Below, in pieces: positions 7,886 to 11,639 of a stretch of 11,639 nucleotides of DNA. Location: contig WHUX01000763.1 of the NCBI GenBank assembly GCA_015179025.1, forward strand, positions 1-11,639. The letters are read 5' to 3'. The number at the start of each line of letters is the position of its first letter. Position 1 is the first letter of the stretch. This DNA comes from Terfezia claveryi. Taxonomy: Eukaryota > Ascomycota > Pezizomycetes > Pezizales > Pezizaceae. The translations under genes and the position numbers were made by a program. The notes under the pieces are model-generated. The model did not search any database. It worked only from the letters and a program-made list of their open reading frames with translations, and was not told the DNA's origin.

Positions 7886-8957
7886 CTACCACCTGACGTG
7901 CCTTGACGAGTTGAGGACCAGAGGTAATTTTGGCCATTTGAGGCATCGAATGTAGCAGTAACCCTCATCATCAGAATCGATGATGCCTGCATTTGGGAAG
8001 AGGTGCTTGTGCTCCTTCTTGATATTGTTCAGGGTTTCCTGCTGGCGGCCACTCTTCCACAGAGTTCATACTTGCATTGTTCGAAAGTATGTCTTTTGTA
8101 GGTATCTGATACGATGACCCCAGCGACATTACGTACATTCGCATCAGAATCTTTGGCAAAATCTTCATATTCGTTCAGGGGATAAACTTCTCAAGTTTGA
8201 AGTAAGGATCGGCTCGGGGGGGGTATGGCTCTTGGGGTACAGAATGGAGTAACACCATTAGGTGTACTGGGTCACTTTTAGACATTCGGAAAAATGCCTT
8301 CACCTCTGCATTAGAACGGAGACCGTATAGTTGGCAGGAAAGCTGAGGTTAGGAGGGTTCGGGTCTCTGAGTGGCCCAATATTTCTCAAACCTTTCGATC
8401 GCAGGAACATGAGCTTTGACCATATCCAAATCCCGTCTAGAGTCATTGTCTGAATAACCCTAATCTCCTCCTATCCCGTTCATCCAGATCCACCTATTGA
8501 TATCCCTATGCCCTCCTATCTCAGGATCATATACCCAGAATGCCACTGCTGTCCCTGCAGCTTCGCCAGGTCGGAGATGTCATTTCTTCATCAGAGTTCT
8601 TGTAATCATGTGCCCTCTTTCGAGCACGCTTAATAGCTAGGTTTTTTGATGTCTCAGAACGTTTCTTCAGGCAATCTTTAGTAGTGCCTCCAGTGCCTTT
8701 TTGTGGGACTCGGACCCACCGGCCAGTCGATTCCTCATGGAACTCCTAAATCCAGTTAGGCTGCGAGCAGCAATGATAAGAGCATCTTTCTCATTTTGGC
8801 TTGCTGAGGCCCAACTTCGATTGAATGTTGGGCACAATAGTCCTTGACAGCATTGCGCCATGATGTGTAGTCGGCATCTCGAGTGTCCACCCCAAGTCGG
8901 TCTTCGAGTTCTGAATTAGGTTCTTCGGAGTAACCATTTTGGTTGAATATGGGTCAT
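7886..8957 (-). pseudogene. Unrecognised protein gene broken by frameshifts
   Basis: I do not recognise the family. A coding-like protein can be followed from about 8944 to 7886, changing frame at least six times. The readable parts in order are: DTRDADYTSWRNAVKDYC (about 8885) to IEVGPQQA; NEKDALIIAARSLTGFRSSM (8795); a basic, possibly nuclear-targeting part, NLAIKRARKRAHDY (about 8640); AGTAVAFWVYDPEIGGHRDI (about 8555); KAHVPAIERFEKYWATQRPE; NAEVKAFFRMSKSDPVHLMV (about 8310); PYFKLEKFIP; EYEDFAKDSDANVRNVAGVI (about 8175); and KKEHKHLFPNAGIIDSDDEG (about 8005). Two in-frame stops (TAG after GIGGD, TAA after PEPS) also occur. No convincing introns explain the shifts, and one lies at a run of C near 8213-8221. 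The end is uncertain: another frame stays open to TAA 7781-7779. Confidence 0.55.
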
Positions 8958-8983
8958 GTTAGTCTAGTCTGGTTAGTCGGGTT
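8958..8983 (-). repeat. Inverted partner of the GACTAAC cluster
   Basis: GACTAAC is present twice on the minus strand (plus-strand gttagtc at 8958 and 8972). The 14-bp tggttagtcgggtt at 8970-8983 is the exact reverse complement of 7517-7530. Together the two sites bracket the unrecognised gene. Confidence 0.7.
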
Positions 8984-9204
8984 GTCCTCCTCGTGCGTCG
9001 GGTGTGAGTTTGGGTAAATAGAGGATTACCTTATACGGAAATGTGCCTAAATAAGATCTTGGTGTTCGCTCAATGCAAAGGTGGCTGTTGTTTAAGTGGA
9101 TAGTACGTAGATTAGGAATGATGATTCACTATGACTCGACGGGTACATCGGGTCTTTTATACTACATGGGCAAAGGCCTTCGTTTGAGCTTTGAAATCAT
9201 GACC

Positions 9205-9218
9205 GTTTGAGGTCAAAC
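9205..9218. repeat. 14-bp palindrome GTTTGA-GG-TCAAAC
   Basis: The six-base arms are perfect around a GG centre. An outer CCGTTT...AAACGG pair (9203 to about 9228) extends the symmetry with a small bulge. It could be a protein-binding site or a small hairpin. Confidence 0.5.
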
Positions 9219-9439
9219 TTCAAAACGGATAGAAAGTAATGCATGTGCTGGGTCATGTCTGAACCCATGGCACTAGCCCACTCCAGGACAAGCTTGGTCT
9301 ACAAGCATACTAGGGTAGTATATACAACACGGCAATATGCACACGGGAACAACCTCAAGTTTGCTTCGAATATTAATAAATTCCGAGATTACTACACTAA
9401 TGTTGTACATATAGCTTTATTGTTACTTATTTTGCATAA

Positions 9440-9530
9440 TGAGTTATGGTGTAGTGGTTAGGGATCGAGTTGACATTGAGCTTATCTAGGTGACTAGCAA
9501 GACATGGGTTCGATTCTTCTTCAGTTTTTT
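9440..9530 (+). repeat. tRNA-like, possibly SINE-derived sequence
   Basis: An A-box-like TGGTGTAGTGG lies at 9447-9457 and a B-box-like GGTTCGATTC at 9507-9516, with a T6 run (Pol III terminator-like) at 9525-9530. The 60-bp distance between box starts is more than in a standard tRNA without intron. The ends do not pair as an acceptor stem (TGAGTTA has no partner), and the T-arm pairs poorly. This is therefore not a working tRNA; a tRNA-derived SINE head or a decayed tRNA is the better reading. Confidence 0.4.
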
Positions 9531-9735
9531 ACTTTTTAATTTTTATTGGTTCGCCAAGGAACTCATAATTAGACAGTCGTCCGACTGCACCAGGGAAACC
9601 CCCGACGAGCTTAGCAGAACACTTAAACAACATCACTTCGCAAAATCACTTCAAACTTCGCTTTTTACCCACTCACCAATTGCGAAACTACCCCACAGAT
9701 ACCCAACTTCCAAAATGAACAGCAACAAAACCCGT

Positions 9736-9799
9736 TGTCCCTGGTGCAATAGTATGTATGCTTCTTGGGGCATATGCTAATCACATCGAGAACAAACAT
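9736..9799 (+). other. C2H2 zinc finger at the start of the transposase
   Basis: Cys 9736 and Cys 9745 (CPWC) are followed by His 9782 and His 9797 (HIENKH). This is C-x2-C, about 12 residues, then H-x4-H. One base is missing between the Cys and His pairs, so the finger is split over two frames. Plavaka proteins often begin with such a finger. Confidence 0.65.
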
Positions 9800-10654
9800 C
9801 CAGACAAACATGAAACATTCACCCCTCGTGCGTCGGCAAAACGATGTTCTGCAGCATACAGAGGCCTACATAGAACAATCAGGCCCCGTATTGACCCACG
9901 AAGGTGAAGCTTCTCCTCGAGGCATTTCAGGTATTGATCATGCTGACGCTAGATGGTGAAGGTTCTGGCGGAAGGATTTCAGATAATGATGAGGATGAGG
10001 ATGACTTTGGTCAAGATATTGATTGGGGATGACCTCGGCCGAATACAACAACTCTACGGAGATTTCCAGCCCATAAAACATGACGATATTGATGATCCGG
10101 CAAATGACTCGGACGCAGAACCAATTCAGAATCCACCAATTCCCCCCGACGCCAAAGCATATAAAACTGACCAGATTCGGCAGTTGCCAGCTGCTGGATA
10201 TCAAGCAGGCCAATACTCCGAGATTTTCCATTCTCGGCGCAACGATCACGGATACAATCATCTTCATCCTTCTATAATGCCCGATTTCAAGCTGGCCCGG
10301 TTTTTTACTTTCAGCAAGGTGCCCCTAACTAAGATTGATTTTTTTCAGGAGAACATCTTGCCAGGGTCACCCGCCGACCCCCGACGTCTGGTGTCTCCTT
10401 TAAATCGGGGCACACATTCACCAGACAAACCGACAAAATGGTTACCGATCCTGGGGGCAACAGGATCAGTTCAATATGCTGAGCATCCCAAGGCCGATTT
10501 CTACTATCGCAACATAATAGATTGTATCAAATATCTATTGCGGCAGCGAGCCTTTGTGAAACATATGCTCTGGGAACCGGTAAAGTTGTTCAACTCGGAT
10601 AATGAGAGAATATATTCCGAGCTGAATACAGGATCATGGTGGTGGGATCAACAG

Positions 10655-10705
10655 GTATACCCTAATTAAATTACCCTACTATGGCTGCTTGCTTACGTCT
10701 TCCAG
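10655..10705 (+). other. 51-nt intron in the transposase
   Basis: Donor CAG|GTATAC is at 10655, CTTAC lies at 10692-10696 and acceptor TTCCAG ends at 10705. Splicing is in frame and joins WWWDQQ to KQVPVGCTVV, as the family alignment requires. Confidence 0.8.
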
Positions 10706-11639
10706 AAGCAAGTTCCCGTCGGGTGTACGGTGGTCCGGTCCTTTTGGCGTCGGATCAAACCCATCTCACCAACTTCTCTGGGGACAAGAAGTTATGCCGC
10801 TGTATATGAGTATTGGAATATCAAATCCACCATTCGCAATAAACGACCATGAATGCGTGGATTCCTATTGCCCTACTTCCGATCCCCCCGAAACGCCTTG
10901 ATAGAATTCCCAGGCACCCTGTCGAGGCTCAGGAATTGGACGCCCTCCAGGTTACGCATGGGATCCTGAGTTCCATACTCAGTCCCCTGGCCGACGCAAG
11001 AATTCAGCAAGGGACTGAGATGGTATGTTGTGATGAAAAGGTACGCAACTGCATGCCTAGGCTATCTGCCTGGTTGGCAGACCACATGGAGAATGTCATG
11101 ATCATGGCATTCTTTCCAACAGATGCCCGGTCTGCATTGCCCCTCCCAACGAATTTGGGGATCTTCCGGACACACCATACGATACACGGCAACACTCCCA
11201 GTATGCCACTGCATACCACAAATCCAACCTGCACGTGCTTGAATCCGACGGTGTTAAGAGGATCAACAATGCCCTTTGGCATCTCCCCAACCTTGAACCT
11301 CATACTCTTTTTCGCGGGGATACCTTGCACACACTTCTCTTGGGGATGCTTACCCACCTAATGAAGTGGATCCAGGAATTCCTGGATCACGTCGGACGTC
11401 TTACGGTGTTCGATCACATATGGTCTCGATTACCACCCTTCCCGGAGTTTACTAGGCCAAACAAGGCATACCGTTCCATCACCCAATGGCAGGGTAAGGA
11501 AATGCGCAATCTACTATGGGTACTTCTGGCAGTGTTACAGCTGTACTCACTAGGAGATCAGACATCCCTGCAATTGAAACCCGACATAGAGTATCTTGCC
11601 ACAAGGCAATATTCTGTGTTCAGTATTTAACGGACTTCA

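Larger units (their letters stand above)
8984..9714. other. Intergenic region between divergent genes
   Basis: The unrecognised gene (minus) and the Plavaka transposase (plus) point away from each other here, so promoters of both may lie in this stretch. Short open frames, for example 9243-9461, have no coding character. The palindrome at 9205 and the tRNA-like sequence at 9440 are the only structures noticed. Confidence 0.45.
9715..11639 (+). pseudogene. Plavaka-type (KDZ superfamily) transposase, frameshifted, partial
   Basis: Plavaka transposases move DNA elements by an RNase H-fold DDE nuclease. ATG 9715 opens a Cys/His finger, followed by an acidic, disordered stretch (about 9960-10170). 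Family landmarks follow: PDFKLARFFTFSKVP (about 10270), the phrase FYYRNIIDCIKYLL (about 10498), RIYSELNTGSWWWDQQ (about 10608), an intron, VLLASDQTHLTNFSGDK (about 10738) with the probable first catalytic Asp at 10753, PLYMSIG, NAWIPIALLPIPPKRLD (about 10852), a C-x2-C pair at 11124-11135, and LHTLLLGMLTHLMKW (about 11325). The frame changes near 9772, 9820, 9955, 10030, 10733, 10793, 10822, 10850, 11100 and 11550. The last readable part (VQYLTDF) runs into the right edge, so the C-terminus is missing from the window. Confidence 0.85.

Noticed and set aside
9440..9530. Functional tRNA gene
   Set aside because: There is no pairing acceptor stem, a weak T-arm and a non-standard box distance.
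9953..9960. ATG 9953 as a true start for a protein of 238 residues
   Set aside because: The first part is an out-of-frame reading of an acidic DED-rich stretch; the family's zinc finger lies upstream at 9736, so this is an internal fragment of the transposase.

Overview
The window looks like a transposon-rich, gene-poor stretch of a filamentous fungal nuclear genome, most likely an agaricomycete (Basidiomycota). Three things point there. The introns are short (about 49-64 nt) with GTAAGT/GTATGT-like donors, CTRAY branch sites and CAG acceptors. There is a Plavaka-type (KDZ superfamily) transposase. There is also a gene that looks like the DUF6532 family, which is expanded in mushrooms. No database search was possible, so family names rest on motif recognition. 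Nothing in the window reads as a fully intact gene.

Layout. (1) 1-4805, plus strand: a Ty3/gypsy-type LTR retrotransposon polyprotein. It has gag with a zinc-knuckle site, a protease-like region, reverse transcriptase, RNase H and a tail with a second possible zinc site. It carries 21 in-frame stops from about 782 to 4281 and one frameshift inside RT. No integrase and no LTR pair were seen. (2) 4806-5557: non-coding DNA starting with a GGACGC minisatellite. (3) 5558 to about 7100, minus strand: a spliced DUF6532-like gene whose exons join in frame with no frameshift but carry three TAA stops. (4) About 7100-7880: mostly non-coding, with tandem and direct repeats, a cluster of GACTAAC motifs and a Pro-rich coding scrap. 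(5) 7886-8957, minus strand: an unrecognised gene broken mainly by frameshifts, flanked by a 14-bp inverted repeat. (6) 8958-9714: an intergenic stretch with a palindrome and a tRNA-like (SINE-like) sequence. (7) 9715 to the right edge, plus strand: a Plavaka transposase with a C2H2 finger, broken by many frameshifts, with one clear 51-nt intron, running off the window.

The main pattern is two modes of decay. The retrotransposon, and to a lesser degree the DUF6532-like gene, are damaged almost only by changes explained by C-to-T or G-to-A transitions, mostly in a CpA/TpG context (Gln or Trp to TAA/TAG, Cys to Tyr, Asp to Asn). That resembles RIP or methylcytosine decay. The unknown gene and the Plavaka transposase are damaged mainly by small indels. 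The unknown gene and the transposase are divergently arranged, and inverted motifs flank the unknown gene, so it may be cargo or the core of a dead DNA transposon. That last point is inference.
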